NCBI GenBank assembly: GCA_029204225.1
Contig: CM055100.1
Location: forward strand, 10,094,000-10,157,999
Direction of reading: 5' to 3'
Length of the DNA: 64,000 nt
DNA from: Diphasiastrum complanatum
Lineage: Eukaryota; Streptophyta; Lycopodiopsida; Lycopodiales; Lycopodiaceae
The position numbers and the translations under genes are program-made. Below are positions 21,465 through 32,405 of this stretch, piece after piece. A model generated the notes under the pieces. It saw nothing but the letters and a program-made list of their open reading frames with translations. It searched no databases and was not told the origin of the DNA. Within the stretch, counting starts at the first letter, position 1. Each line of letters opens with the position of its first letter.

Positions 21465-21545
21465 TTTTGCAAACAATGAGCCTTTGGATCGTTTACAGTT
21501 TTTTGCAAACAATGAGCCTTTGGATCGTTTACATTTTTCTGCAAA
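21465..21545. repeat. 37-bp direct duplication
   Basis: The segment GCAAACAATGAGCCTTTGG..TCGTTTACA occurs twice in immediate succession (about 21,470 and 21,507), followed by a partial third copy (CTGCAAACATTTTT). A short local tandem duplication. Confidence 0.85.
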
Positions 21546-21767
21546 CATTTTTCCGCAGCCATCAGATGGAATCATGAGGCTGTCCCGATCCCTCCATGGC
21601 CATCGAATGCAGTCATATTAAAAAATTAAATAATTAATGAAGAATTAAAAAATTTAGTATTTGGAAGAGACGCTGAGCTGAGAAACTCTATTGTGAAACA
21701 TTAAATGAAGAATCTTCATTTGCATTGTGAAGCATTCAGTGTTATAATTCTATTTATAATCCCATTG

Positions 21768-21769
<2 letters not shown>

Positions 21770-21812
<43 letters not shown>
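21770..21812. repeat. (CT)n microsatellite
   Basis: About 43 bp of perfect CT repeats. The minus-strand open frame running through it (21,750-22,079) gains its Arg-Glu repeat from this tract and is not credible as a gene over that part. Confidence 0.97.
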
Positions 21813-21816
<4 letters not shown>

Positions 21817-24671
21817 ATAGAAAAAGTGGTATCACGTAGCAAGATGTGGGTGATAGTCTCTTCGTCATGATTGTAATCATTCGTGCACAAGGCATCACCA
21901 CCAGTAGTAGCAGGAAGTTTCATGTAAAACCAAAGCAGCACCTGCAGCCCATAAACAGCGGAATCCATTTGTGTATGTTTCTTTCTCTTCTGATTTCTGT
22001 TTAGCAAACTCTCCGTCTTTGTTCTCTGAGAACATACCAGAAACTGCTTGCTCATCATTTCTGAAGCATTACTTTTCATCTCATCATGCGCTTAATAAAT
22101 CACTGAAATCCTAGTTTTTCAGGTGAACCAACATAGTGCACTAGTAAAAAAAAATTTTGTTTGTAGGTGTTCGTAGATTAGTGCTGGTAGGAAGGCCAAT
22201 CTAATGAAATCGATGATAATCCTTCCCAACTCGCCAGGAGTGATGTGAGCATGCCACAAGATAAGTACCAATTTCGTCCATGGATAGACCTAGAGACCTT
22301 CTGGATTCAGTTAGAAGAAGTTTCTTGCCCACAGATCATCAGTGTGGTGGAGCAAGTGAATTATGTCACTCTCCCTCCCACCTTTACTATGTTTTTGAGA
22401 AGCTGGAAAAGTAGGTACTTCTCAAAGCATGATTGCATCGGTAAACACTTTTCAACAGTTGAACAAATTTGTGCATCTCTATTTACCACAAAATCTGATC
22501 TTTGAATGTTGTGTTACAAGGCTTGCCCTTATGGGAGAAAAAAAATTGCCCTTGGTGGCTAGATTTTTCCCAAGGACAATTTCCAGAAGAAGAAGCAGAA
22601 TTGAAGAGGTTGCAAGATACTACGCAATTCGTTGGTGATCCAAAAGTATATCATAGCAACCTTGTTTCCATATATTGATTATTTTAGTATTTATTGTGGA
22701 TTTACAATGTCATGCCTAAATATAACTTATATCATGTATTTCAATTTGTAAAGGTTCCAGATGGAGATTCTGATTACATAACTACTAATCAACTAGACAG
22801 TTTTGATTGTTCACTTAAATCAAATTTTTTACATAGATTGCCTAGAAACTGAGAAATTAGCTTTTTGAACTAGAATTGCTAAAATAGCTTCATGCATGAA
22901 ATTTTCTCTGATCAATCTACTGAACGCCCATGTATCATGCATCCAAACATGCATATAGGTATATCCATACATTCTCATCCACAGGAAAGCACTACACTGA
23001 GTTACATGCATGCATGCATGCATAAGAACATTACGGAAAATTTGCAAATTTTAGTTCAAAAACTGCCAAACTTTCGATAGCCATAACTTTCTCTATAGAA
23101 CACCAAATTGGTCACTGTAAAGCACAATACAGAAGGAGATTAAGTCTACAAGGCACTTGTCACGTTACCCTACCACCTAGGATTCACACGTGCGAGTTGT
23201 ACCTGATTCAGATTCAAGTAGGAGGGTGCACTTTTTCAAGGTAGCATCTTTAGAAATCCATCTCCAACCCAATATGCATCCAATCAGAGATTACAAGCAC
23301 TCTTATAAGGTTCATTAGAGAGGCATAGAGGCTTCTACCAGTTCTAGCAAGCAATCATAGGCTCAGATCATGCAAATAATGCATTTTTGGACTCCTCAAC
23401 ATAATGGTGCCTAAGCCTCACACAACCAAATTGGCTGCATGATGGCTCAAATCAGAGGCAATCCATCATATCTTTAAGCTTGTAACAAGATCCAACAGGT
23501 TCAGCCCACCATTTGATTGGTATTCATGCTCAAAAGTCCCCAAAAATACACTATTGTTTGACATTTTGAGACCCTCAATGGTTTCCAATCATAACCAAAC
23601 TTTATGACAAACTTAAGACAACTTCATTACACCTCTGAAAATGGGCATGCAAAGTATTGGCCATGAATTTTATGAGGAATCCCAAATCCCAAATCCATTA
23701 CCCAAATCCCTGTAAATCCATTACATGAAAGCACCACAAGTTCTGATTTAAGTCAATTATGGATTCTATATCCCATTGCTCTCCAAAAACCCCAATTTTT
23801 GGTCCAAAATCACTATCTAAGCATGCTTTGGCTTTTCAATCGACATGCAATCATTAGATCCAATCAATAATGACTGTAAAATAGCAAGTACAATCTGAAA
23901 GACGTACTAGATTAGTAGCAATGATAAATTACATTGAGCCAAAAATTTAAATTCTAGGTGAAAAATCACAAAAAAACCGTAAAAAATCCATTGATTTCCA
24001 TCGAAATCTATGGAGAAAATCCATAATCATGATCAATAGGCTAGAAGTACACCAAATTTAGAGAAGCCACCTACTTGGAGATCAATTCCACCACCTGGAA
24101 GTACCAAGCAAGGAGAAACCACCAAAAAGTTGCAACAAAGCAAGAAGCAGCTCCACCTTTCGATTGATGGAAATCCAAGCTCTGATACCACTGTAAGGAT
24201 CGCCTAGTGAAGATCCGACTAGATCTTGTTGCAAACAACCAAAAGGACACCTATGGAGCAAAACCACCCAACCAACAAGAAATGGCTAGTCAATATCCTA
24301 ACCACTTCACCCCTATGCCATGGTGAATGAATGCAAGAGAGGAGGGGAAGCTGGCTACAAGGATCAGAAAATCCAACAGGTAGATGGGTGAGTTTCCACT
24401 AGTGTATATTCTTTCCCATGAGGAGAGAATATTTCTCTTAGGATCCCCATGCAACCTGGAATAACAATTGACCTCCTATTCTGTCATTATAGCAGTCAAA
24501 TACCATGCAAGTGCTCCTATGTCCAATTATGGATTTGGGCCCTCATATGATTATTAATTACTTACAGGCCAAGCCTGAAATGACGAGGCAAAACCAATAA
24601 CCACATACACTGGAGTGACCGGCTATCCATGTCAGGAATTATTCCAAATCTCACATACTGGACATGGACAT
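21813..24671. other. No gene resolved; coding-like scraps only
   Basis: Short plus frames at 22,245-22,505 and 22,429-22,638 and a minus frame ending at 21,813 have no recognised motif. A (TGCA)n palindromic microsatellite lies near 23,006-23,022. A TGATACCACTG string near 24,183-24,193 resembles the complement of a tRNA-Met primer site and hints at an eroded LTR element. The rest is AT-rich with no terminal repeats I could see. Confidence 0.35.
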
Positions 24672-24905
24672 AACAACCATGATCCTAAGAGTCAAACATA
24701 GTGATGGACAAAAGAGTGCACATTGGAGAGAGTGGAATGTTGTAAAAGTCCAAGATCATCCCAGAAATGGTACCCTTGAAATCCAAGACATCACATGGGT
24801 GATTGACGTGTACAAGACAATTCCAACTACAAGGGGCCAAAATTGTTTGTCCCAAATTGTAAATTGATTGAGTTCAATTACTCGACCTTCTATGTTAAGT
24901 GATAA
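24672..24905. repeat. Left direct repeat (pairs with 26,288-26,525)
   Basis: About 235 bp, including ATCCTAAGAGTCAAACATAG and CATCACATGGGTGATTGACG, recurs with ~85-90% identity by eye at 26,288-26,525 in the same orientation. Between the copies lies a degenerate satellite. The copies could be long terminal repeats of a small element or the outer units of the array. Confidence 0.7.
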
Positions 24906-26200
24906 GGACCATGATGTTGTATTAGACATTAGATTTGAGCTATCTCAAGTGATGGGGATCGAGTTTGATCTATTTCATGAGCAGAAAATTCCTCGAATTT
25001 GATCACTTTACGACAAAACCTTAAGTGATATTGACCAAAAGTGGGCTATTCCGAAAAATGCACATCAAATTTTAGTTATCTCATGTGATAGGAATCAATT
25101 TCATTGACAAGGGATCAAGCTTGAGCTCTCTTAATATACTAGACTTGGGACTGGTTGAGTCTAATCACTTGATGAGCCATGTCAGGTGATAAACAACAAA
25201 ACCACGCATGGGCATAAAATGTTAGTTATCACGTTTGATAGGGTTTTGACAAGGGGTTGAACTTGAGTTGTCTTAATATACTACCCTTGAGACTGGTTGA
25301 GTCTAGTCACTTGATGAGCCATGTCAAGTAATAAGCAACAAAATCATATGTTAGGTAAAAATTTGTGGCTTTCCCGAGTGATAGAGGCACCAAAATGGGG
25401 CTATTTACATTGATAGACACCAAGTTTGAGCTATTTGATGTCATGGTGGTCAATTATGATCATTCATGAGCAATGTGGAATGAGTAGGACCAAAATTGAG
25501 TTGACTCACATGTAATCACTGCATTCAAAGTTACATGAATGCCCTAAACTCGCAATTACTCTAATCTGATCACTCCATAGACAATCTCAAGCGATAAGGG
25601 CCAATAGGTGATATCTCAAGTGATAGACAATCATTTTTAGCTATATCACATGATAGGTGTCAATTCCATTGATAAGCAATAAAAAAACAATCAATCTAAA
25701 TGTACTAAACTCGATATTAGTCAATTTTGATCACTCGATGAGCTAAGTCGAGTGATGCGGACCATATTTGAAGTTTCTCACATGAGGGAATCAAATTCAA
25801 ATTTTTTTGAGTGATAAACATCAATATTTTAGCTATATTGAGCGATAGTGACCAATTGCATTCATGAGGGATCAATCTCAAGCAATATGCATGTTCTAAG
25901 CTTGAGGCTAGCCAAGTTCAATCTCTTCATCAATTATGTCGAGTGCTAAGGAAAAACTCATAGCGTAGGCATCAAAGTCGAACCATGTTGAGCAAAGAGA
26001 CATAAAATTTGAGCTACTTAAATATCCTAAAGTTGAGATTCCTCTAATTCGATCTCCCAAAGAGAAATCTCGAGTGATAAGGTCCTAAAATTGACTTATA
26101 TATGATGATGGACATGAAATTTGAGCTATTTCATGTGATAGGGGTAACCACGTGTAATTTCACTAAAAGAAAAAGGAAAAATGGAACAAAAATCAAGAGT
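24906..26200. repeat. Degenerate tandem satellite, ~150 bp period
   Basis: Diverged units share phrases such as TGAGCTATCTCAAGTGATAG, GATCACTCGATGAGC and CAATTTCATTGACAAGGG. The clearest pair is 25,113-25,200 against 25,263-25,350 (CTTAATATACTA..GACTGGTTGAGTCTA), giving a ~150-bp period. Units to the right are more eroded. No coding frame is seen. Confidence 0.65.
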
Positions 26201-26287
26201 CAACTAGGTTGTGGCATATCCAGCACGATGATGATTGGTTATCAATGAGGTATAGCTTAGCTTTGAAGGATATTAATAGGACCATCA

Positions 26288-26525
26288 TCCTAAGAGTCAA
26301 ACATAGTGATGGACAAAGAGTACACATTGGAGAGAGAGAGTGGAATGTTGTACAAGTCCAAGATCATCCCAAAAATAGTACCCTTGGTATCCAAGATCAT
26401 CACATGGGTGATTGACGTTAAATTTGAATTATCTTGATTGGTAGGAGACAATTCCATCTATGAGGGGCCAAAATTGATTGTCCCAAATTTTTAGATTGAT
26501 CAAGTTCAATCACTCAATCTTCTAT
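26288..26525. repeat. Right direct repeat (pairs with 24,672-24,905)
   Basis: Matches the left copy from ATCCTAAGAGTCAAACATAG through GGGTGATTGACG and on to TCTTCTATG, where similarity stops abruptly at ~26,526, the apparent left edge of the neighbouring LTR. Confidence 0.7.
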
Positions 26526-26982
26526 GAGTTAGAAATCAGAGTTAATCTGATATACATTTTATGTAAGCTCTTGATGTGATACTGTAATCAGTGTATAGTT
26601 AATTAGATTTGTTGTATTCAGTTGTGTTCGGGACGTGACCCGTTAGGATATATTGATCGGGCACTGATCCCGTAGCTGGCTACTTGGGTTAGCCGAGTAG
26701 CCACACATAGGAAGAATTAGCCTGTACAGAGTTATTTATAGTACCTGCTATACTTGGGGGCATGTCCCAAGTTTTTCGGTCGAATTTGGCCATATTGGGC
26801 CAGACCTTAGTTTGACAGGTGGTAGGCCAATTTTAGGACACCTGCCTTTTCATGCAGTTTGTGAATACTCTATATGTACAATGTTTCTTTGTAATCTATT
26901 ACCTTTTGTTGTGCCATCTTTGAGAGCGGAGTGGCTATGGTGATTGTGTGATGTGATCTGCATACTGCACATGATCCTAACA
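26525..26982 (+). mobile_element. Copia-type LTR (5' LTR of a plus-strand element)
   Basis: An LTR of about 458 bp inferred from its right end CCTAACA at 26,982, followed after an 11-nt spacer by a perfect plant primer site, and from the sharp loss of direct-repeat similarity at its left end. A TATA-like TTATTTATAG lies near 26,733. No second copy of this LTR is found in the window, so the left boundary is approximate. Confidence 0.55.
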
Positions 26983-26993
26983 GAATTTCAACT

Positions 26994-27005
26994 TGGTATC
27001 AGAGC
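26994..27005 (+). other. Primer-binding site for initiator tRNA-Met
   Basis: TGGTATCAGAGC, complementary to the 3' end of plant initiator tRNA-Met, just right of the LTR. It primes minus-strand cDNA synthesis and fixes the element's orientation as plus. Confidence 0.85.
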
Positions 27006-29640
27006 GTCGGGGTGTTGCAGGTATGCACGATCCGGTGGAACTATGGGATAGCATCTTTCACCAGAAAAAATAGCACTTGGAGTGTCTCAGGAGAGAGGAC
27101 TCCATACGGGGTATCGGCAGTCCGAATGGCAGGAGACAACAAAGTTCCTTGGATCGGAGCTTCGGGGAAGATCAAAACGATCGTCGTAGGTGGATTCCGG
27201 GGAGAATTCACGAAAAATCTTGCAGTTTCGGTGGTTTCGGAAAAATCATCGGTGTTGGCTTCATGATTCACTGTGTGGACAGCCGTTTGGTGCAACGGGG
27301 CTTGCAAAGGATTTGCAAAGAGCAGTGATAGAGAGCCATAGCAATTTACAAGGTCATATTGGGTTGAAAACGGAAGAAATTTGGAAAATTTTCAGTTTTG
27401 TGGAGTGTTGACGGATTTATGAGAAAATCGGCTTGTTTGCAGTCAATACCGCATCAATTGGAGAATTGTAAATTGCATTAGAAAGCTGAGGTAGGGCGAC
27501 CTCTGTGAGACAAGTAGCTGCAAGAAGAATCTAAGAGTGAGATTCACAAAAGCCCAAGAAATCTCTCTCAGTTTTGAAACTAGTGTTTTACAACATAAAA
27601 GCCTGGATCTTTCACCATAGGCTGCTGCTTTTGGATCTGTGAAGCAGCATAGAAGGGCGCCCTGATGAGGAGAGAGAGTTGGTAAATGGCCGTGGGTGGC
27701 CGTGCATTGGAGAAAGCGCTAGAACAATTCTTTGGGGTAGCTAAAAACCCTCATAAGCCATAGCTATGGAGGAGAGAGAGCAAAGAAGGAAGGAGGAGGT
27801 CGGGGCAGCTCACGCGCGCCCATCAAAAGGAGCCCATAGCGGCTGTAAGTGTGTAAGCGTGCCAGGTCAACCACAACCATCAGATTTTGATCCATGAAGA
27901 TGAACGGCCTTGATACATTTCTCGGGGAGAAATCTGAGCCGTCAGATGGGTGGTGGCCATTAAATTTGTGCTGGAAGGGCCCTTGAAAGGGTGAAGGGTA
28001 AAAGTGGCCTTCCCTTCATTAAAAATTTTCAATGTGAAATTCGTTGAAGGGACCCGAAGTCTAGAATGGACTTCACTTTATTAAAAATTTTCATTATGAA
28101 GAATCAGTTCAATTTTGCAAGGCATATTGGTTTTGGGCTATCTTTAGCTAGAAAGCACCTTTTTTTGCCATCCTTGGGCCAAAATGACTCCTGAAACTGG
28201 CTGCTCAGAGCCAGCGAACATAGTGATGTCACAGAGTAGGGAGAAATGCATTTTAGAGTGTTTTTGTCACCATTCTATCAAGCGGAGTGCGGGTGACCTA
28301 GTGATGGACTACATTCGCTATTTGGGTACCGTAGGGCCAAATTCGGGATAGTTTTTATTGGTGAAATCTGCTACAGGGCGGTACAATGAGGCATTATTGC
28401 TTAGAAATCATTATTACTTACTCTTGACATGGTAACAAGGCATTTGGAGGTAGTAAATGCAGTATGGGGGCGAATGGTAGCATAATTGTGTGGGGAAAGC
28501 TAGTTTTGGCGACGAAAGTGCAGTTTGGAGGCGTGACTACTCATCATTGGCGACAATTTTGAGAGGGCAAGCAATTACAGGTGAGAGGTAGGCATGGTAT
28601 GCCGGTTATAGGTGAAAAATTCTTGTTATCAGGTTCAACTTTTGGGGTTCGAACCAACCAACATCAAGTGGCGTTTTGGGGGAACGCTCTCACAGGCATG
28701 ATTGGCAGTGGCATTGTCGAGTCAGGTGATAGCTGCATTGACACATGCATACGTAGCTTGGAAATTTCTCGTTCGGAGGGAAATATGGGCTAGCTTGGAG
28801 GTACACACATTTTGGAGGTCACAGGTGATGGAAGTACGAGGTGGTGCCAGTTGGAAGCCATTGGACAAGATAACGGACTTGCATTGGACGAGCTGTGTGT
28901 GGGACACACAGAGGATGAAGAACGGGTCAATAATCACACTTTCAATGCTCTTGGAGAGTGGTGAGTGTGATGATTTTGCGGTTTTGCAGTCGGTAAGTCA
29001 ATTTTGATCAAGTCATTGTAGCTGTGGAGCAATGTATCAGGTTTGTCATCAAGGAGATACACTTCAACTACCAGTTGGATAAGTGAAGTCAATTTGCCAT
29101 ATCAAGATTGCATCAGGGATGCAGATTCCAGTGATGATAGGGTGCAGATCATTTGGTTTGGGCCATGGATGGTCTCACAAATTCACTTGGAGGGATATTG
29201 GCATGCACATCATATGAGGGACTTGATGGTGGCTTTGGAGTTCACATCTCAGTGTATTCTTAGGGAGTGGTTTGGAACCATTCATAGGAGCAACTTGGAG
29301 CTAGCTTGGGGGAATACATGTGGGCACTACAGGGTAGATGCTCAGATCTTTGTGATCAGGGATGGCATTGGGATACTTGGTAGGGATAGCATTGCAGGAT
29401 GACATGGGATGATCATCAAGGGGACAACTATTTCATATTGGACTTGAGTCTTTGGATTGGACAGGACTTACAGGTGGGATTCATGATGGAGTCAGAACAC
29501 TGCAAACACAAATGGACAAAGCGTGAAGCTTTGAGAGCCAGCTCTAGATTGGAGAGCTGATGGAGATCGCACAGGGTGTGATCGGAGGGCAAACACTGTG
29601 GTGAGTGTTTTGCTAGTGATCTACTGGAGGGGACATTGGC
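27006..29640 (+). mobile_element. Non-coding interior of an LTR element (LARD-like)
   Basis: About 2.6 kb downstream of the primer site lacks any frame with retroviral motifs on either strand; the longest plus frames (28,702-29,007 and 29,043-29,402) show no domain. A purine-rich CTGGAGGGGACA near 29,623-29,634 could be the polypurine tract, but no 3' LTR follows. This fits a non-autonomous element with a large non-coding interior, truncated on the right, or a very eroded copy. Confidence 0.4.
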
Positions 29641-30062
29641 ATTTTCCTTTTGTGTGTATGTGGCCCATGGCTTAAGCTGTCGAGGTGATTTTTCTATCCG
29701 TGTGCCGCTTCGACTTGCAATAGAACTTGCCTATATTTTTGTTGTAGTTTCCTTGACCCTGTCCCACAATTTCCGACCATTTGTTGCGAGTTGATTTTTC
29801 CCTTTGCTTAGGTGGACCGACACTTTTGGCTTGGTCTTACAAAAATTGACCACAAAATATTTTTGATGGTTTTTTCGAAAAGTCAGTTTCTTACTTTTAA
29901 ACTGTGTCTAGCCACTTTAGGGGCGGGCTGAGACCCAAAGCTAAGGCAAATTTGTGCTGATTTTTTTTCTAATAACCGGGTTGTACATGCCGATTTTTTC
30001 AGTTATTGCGAACTTAAACTTCAATATTAGTCCGATTTTTTGTGCGGAAATATCGGCTAACA
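29641..30062. other. No gene seen
   Basis: T-rich non-coding sequence between the LTR element and the Gypsy integrase fragment; no repeats or motifs I can support. Confidence 0.4.
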
Positions 30063-30428
30063 TCTGCCTATTGAGGTGGAACTACCATCCTATGGTTTGC
30101 CATGAAACACGACCTAGGAGGGAAAGAGTCCATCCAACAACGACTGAACACTTTGCAAGATCTAGACGAACACAAGATAACTGCATTAAACCACCAGGAG
30201 GCTCACAAACGACAGATGAAAGAAGTCCATGATCGGAACTTGCGAGACTACCACTTCACCCAAGGTCAGTTAGTACTATTCTATGATGCAAGGCATGAAT
30301 TATTGCCTCAAAAGTTGGGCCCCAGATGGAATGGCCCTTACATGATCCAAAAGTTGTACGAGAATAACACTGCAAAATTAGCTGAGTTGAACGGCGAGGT
30401 GTTTCAGCACCGGGTCAATATCAACAAG

Positions 30429-30436
30429 ATCAAAAC
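30429..30436. repeat. hAT target site duplication, left copy
   Basis: ATCAAAAC, identical to 31,397-31,404 on the other side of the element. Confidence 0.92.
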
Positions 30437-31396
30437 CAGTGTTGGCCGGGTATTGATTTTTTTTTTTTGGTTCTCAACCCGGTTATCAACCCGCTTCTAA
30501 AGACCCTAATCGGCGGGTACACTATTTCTCAAGAACCGGCTTCTATGTAGAACCGGCGGATATGCTCTTTTGTAGGAACTGGCCATGATTGAGAATCGTC
30601 GACTCCCTTTGGGCCTTGGATTGATGTTGAGAACCCGACCGTCATTTGGAGGGGTATAACCCAAGTATCAATTCACCCTACAGAACCTAACATTCATTAA
30701 GGGTTTTTAGCAAGTGAGGACATCATGATAGATGAGAATGTAGACCTCATTGAGGAGTATGGATTTTTTCATTAGTAGGATGAGTAAGAGAATGTTAAGA
30801 TAGACATTGTAACAAGACATTTTTCAAGGCTATCATTTTTGTTGATGGGAAGTGTGGAATGCTAAAAACTTAAGACATTGTGCAACAAGACTTTTTTTTA
30901 GCGGCTTTTATATAAGTCATATTTTTAGAGTCTTTATTTATTTGAGTTGCTTAGCTATGAAGTGATTTTTTTTGCACAATTGAAATATCATAGGCATTAA
31001 AGAGTGTGAGATTTTTATGAGTAATTGATAAGTGGAGGAATGTTCAAATTTTGTGCACTTACAACTTTTTTACGTGGCTTCCATGTGTCTTTTCATACAT
31101 AATGTGAGGGAATTTTAACATAGTATGCAACAATAATTTTTGAAATGATTTTTTTATAATTTTTAAAAAAAATAAATATTTTGCACCTGATATAGGAACC
31201 GGCGGTTCTTAATAGAGTAATAACCGACAGATTGAGAACTACCAAGATTTATCTTATAAGATATTATTGAGAACCGCTAGGTGTAAATATTCTAAATGTA
31301 ATCCAGTACCCTGAACCGGTGGTTCTTGGTTTCAAAACACAGGATAGTACCCTGGACCTCCAGGTATCATAAGTATGTGAGAACCGCCCAACACTG
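30437..31396. mobile_element. Non-autonomous hAT-type transposon, 960 bp
   Basis: The ends are inverted repeats: left CAGTGTTGGCCGGGTATTG, right (reverse complement) CAGTGTTGGGCGGTTCTCAC. The CAGTGTTGG start and the flanking perfect 8-bp duplication ATCAAAAC (30,429-30,436 and 31,397-31,404) are hallmarks of the hAT superfamily. Subterminal AACCGGCGG / GAGAACCG motifs recur near both ends, as expected for transposase-binding sites. There is no transposase ORF, so it must have been moved by an enzyme made elsewhere. Removing it and one duplication restores the reading frame of the host Gypsy fragment, confirming the exact borders. Confidence 0.9.
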
Positions 31397-31452
31397 ATCA
31401 AAACCTATCAAAGTTAGCAAGTGCAAAAATTGTACAATGTATAATACACTCC

Positions 31453-31599
<147 letters not shown>

Positions 31600-31713
31600 A
31601 TTTTTTTAGGTAGCGACACAAGTGACCAACAGAACCGACATTGTCCCTGTATATAATTTTGGGAAGGAAACAAATTCTACGGAAAAAAAAAAAATGAAGA
31701 AAAAAGAAAAGAT

Positions 31714-32328
31714 ATGGAGATCACCCAAGAACGAGATACTTATACCTTGAGTATAGATGGAGCATGTCGGCATGCTCACAGAGAAGGCGCCATAGGAGCC
31801 ACATTACGTGATCCCAATGGAATCAAACTAGCAAGCATAGGCGTTCTGCTTGGGGCAGGATTCACCAATAATACTGCCGAATACAAAGCCCTCATGTCCG
31901 GCCTACGCATGGCAATCAAGTTCGCACCTATCATAAACACTCTAAGAATCATGGGCGATTCTTAGCTCCTAATCCGAAACATGACTGGGATGTATCAGAT
32001 CCGGGACCGTATTCTACGAGCCTACACCGCGTCCATCCGAGAAGTCATAAAGAACTTTCCCTTGATAGAATGGATGCATGTTCCAAGAGATCAAAACTAC
32101 CGCGCAAACAGCTTAGCAAACTTGGCTTATGATTATGATCATCATTGGCAATGCGATCCGTGCCCAGTGGGCACAAGCCATCTGACCACGACATCAAAAT
32201 TATGGATGATATTAAGATCCCAAACCTGGAAATGGGCGTGTCAAATGAACCAAGCGCAGAAGGGTCACAACCGCCTAGCAACCAATGCGCAGTGGAGCAA
32301 CACAAAAAATTGGCAAGATTCATGCTAG
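31714..32328 (+). pseudogene. RNase H ORF downstream of Gypsy integrase
   Basis: An RNase HI fold of the kind found as an additional domain in plant Gypsy elements. Seen: first Asp in YTLSIDGACRH (D15), Glu in NTAEYKALMSGL (E56), Asp in LRIMGDS (D82). A TAG at 31,963-31,965 then stands where Gln is expected before LLIRNMTG (one C-to-T change), and the same frame continues to the last motif HVPRDQNYRANSLANLA. In that motif the usual fourth Asp of N-x-x-AD-x-LA reads Asn, so the site would be impaired even without the stop. Its position after integrase, as a separate ORF with its own ATG, recalls the archaeal-type RNase H of Tat-lineage elements; lineage is inference. Confidence 0.75.
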
Positions 32329-32405
32329 AAGAACGACAACGGACAAACACAGAAAAACGGGGGCTGCAAGAAGAACTCAGAAGACGGAAACATGCTACTA
32401 TTTGA

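Larger units (their letters stand above)
30063..31417 (+). pseudogene. Gypsy integrase C-terminus, split by a hAT element
   Basis: C-terminal part of a Gypsy integrase. PIEVELPSYGLP is read from ~30,063, then after a one-base phase change the frame from 30,102 carries SIQQRLNTLQDLDEHKI, the segment GQLVLFYDARHELLPQKLG, and RWNGPYMIQKLYENNTAKL, typical of the DNA-binding C-terminal domain of plant Gypsy integrases. The frame reads NINKIKT when it is cut at 30,436 by the 960-bp hAT insertion. It resumes at 31,397 and ends with TAG at 31,415-31,417. The catalytic core is absent. This is a different copy from the one at 4-5.4 kb. Confidence 0.8.

Noticed and set aside
23006-23022. Possible CRISPR-like or regulatory palindrome (TGCATGCATGCA)
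   Set aside because: A short TGCA microsatellite; no repeats with spacers, and CRISPR arrays are not expected in plant nuclear DNA.
24082-24267. Primer-site-like TGATACCACTG near 24,183 as a full LTR element
   Set aside because: No flanking LTR pair, polypurine tract or coding interior could be found; kept only as a hint.
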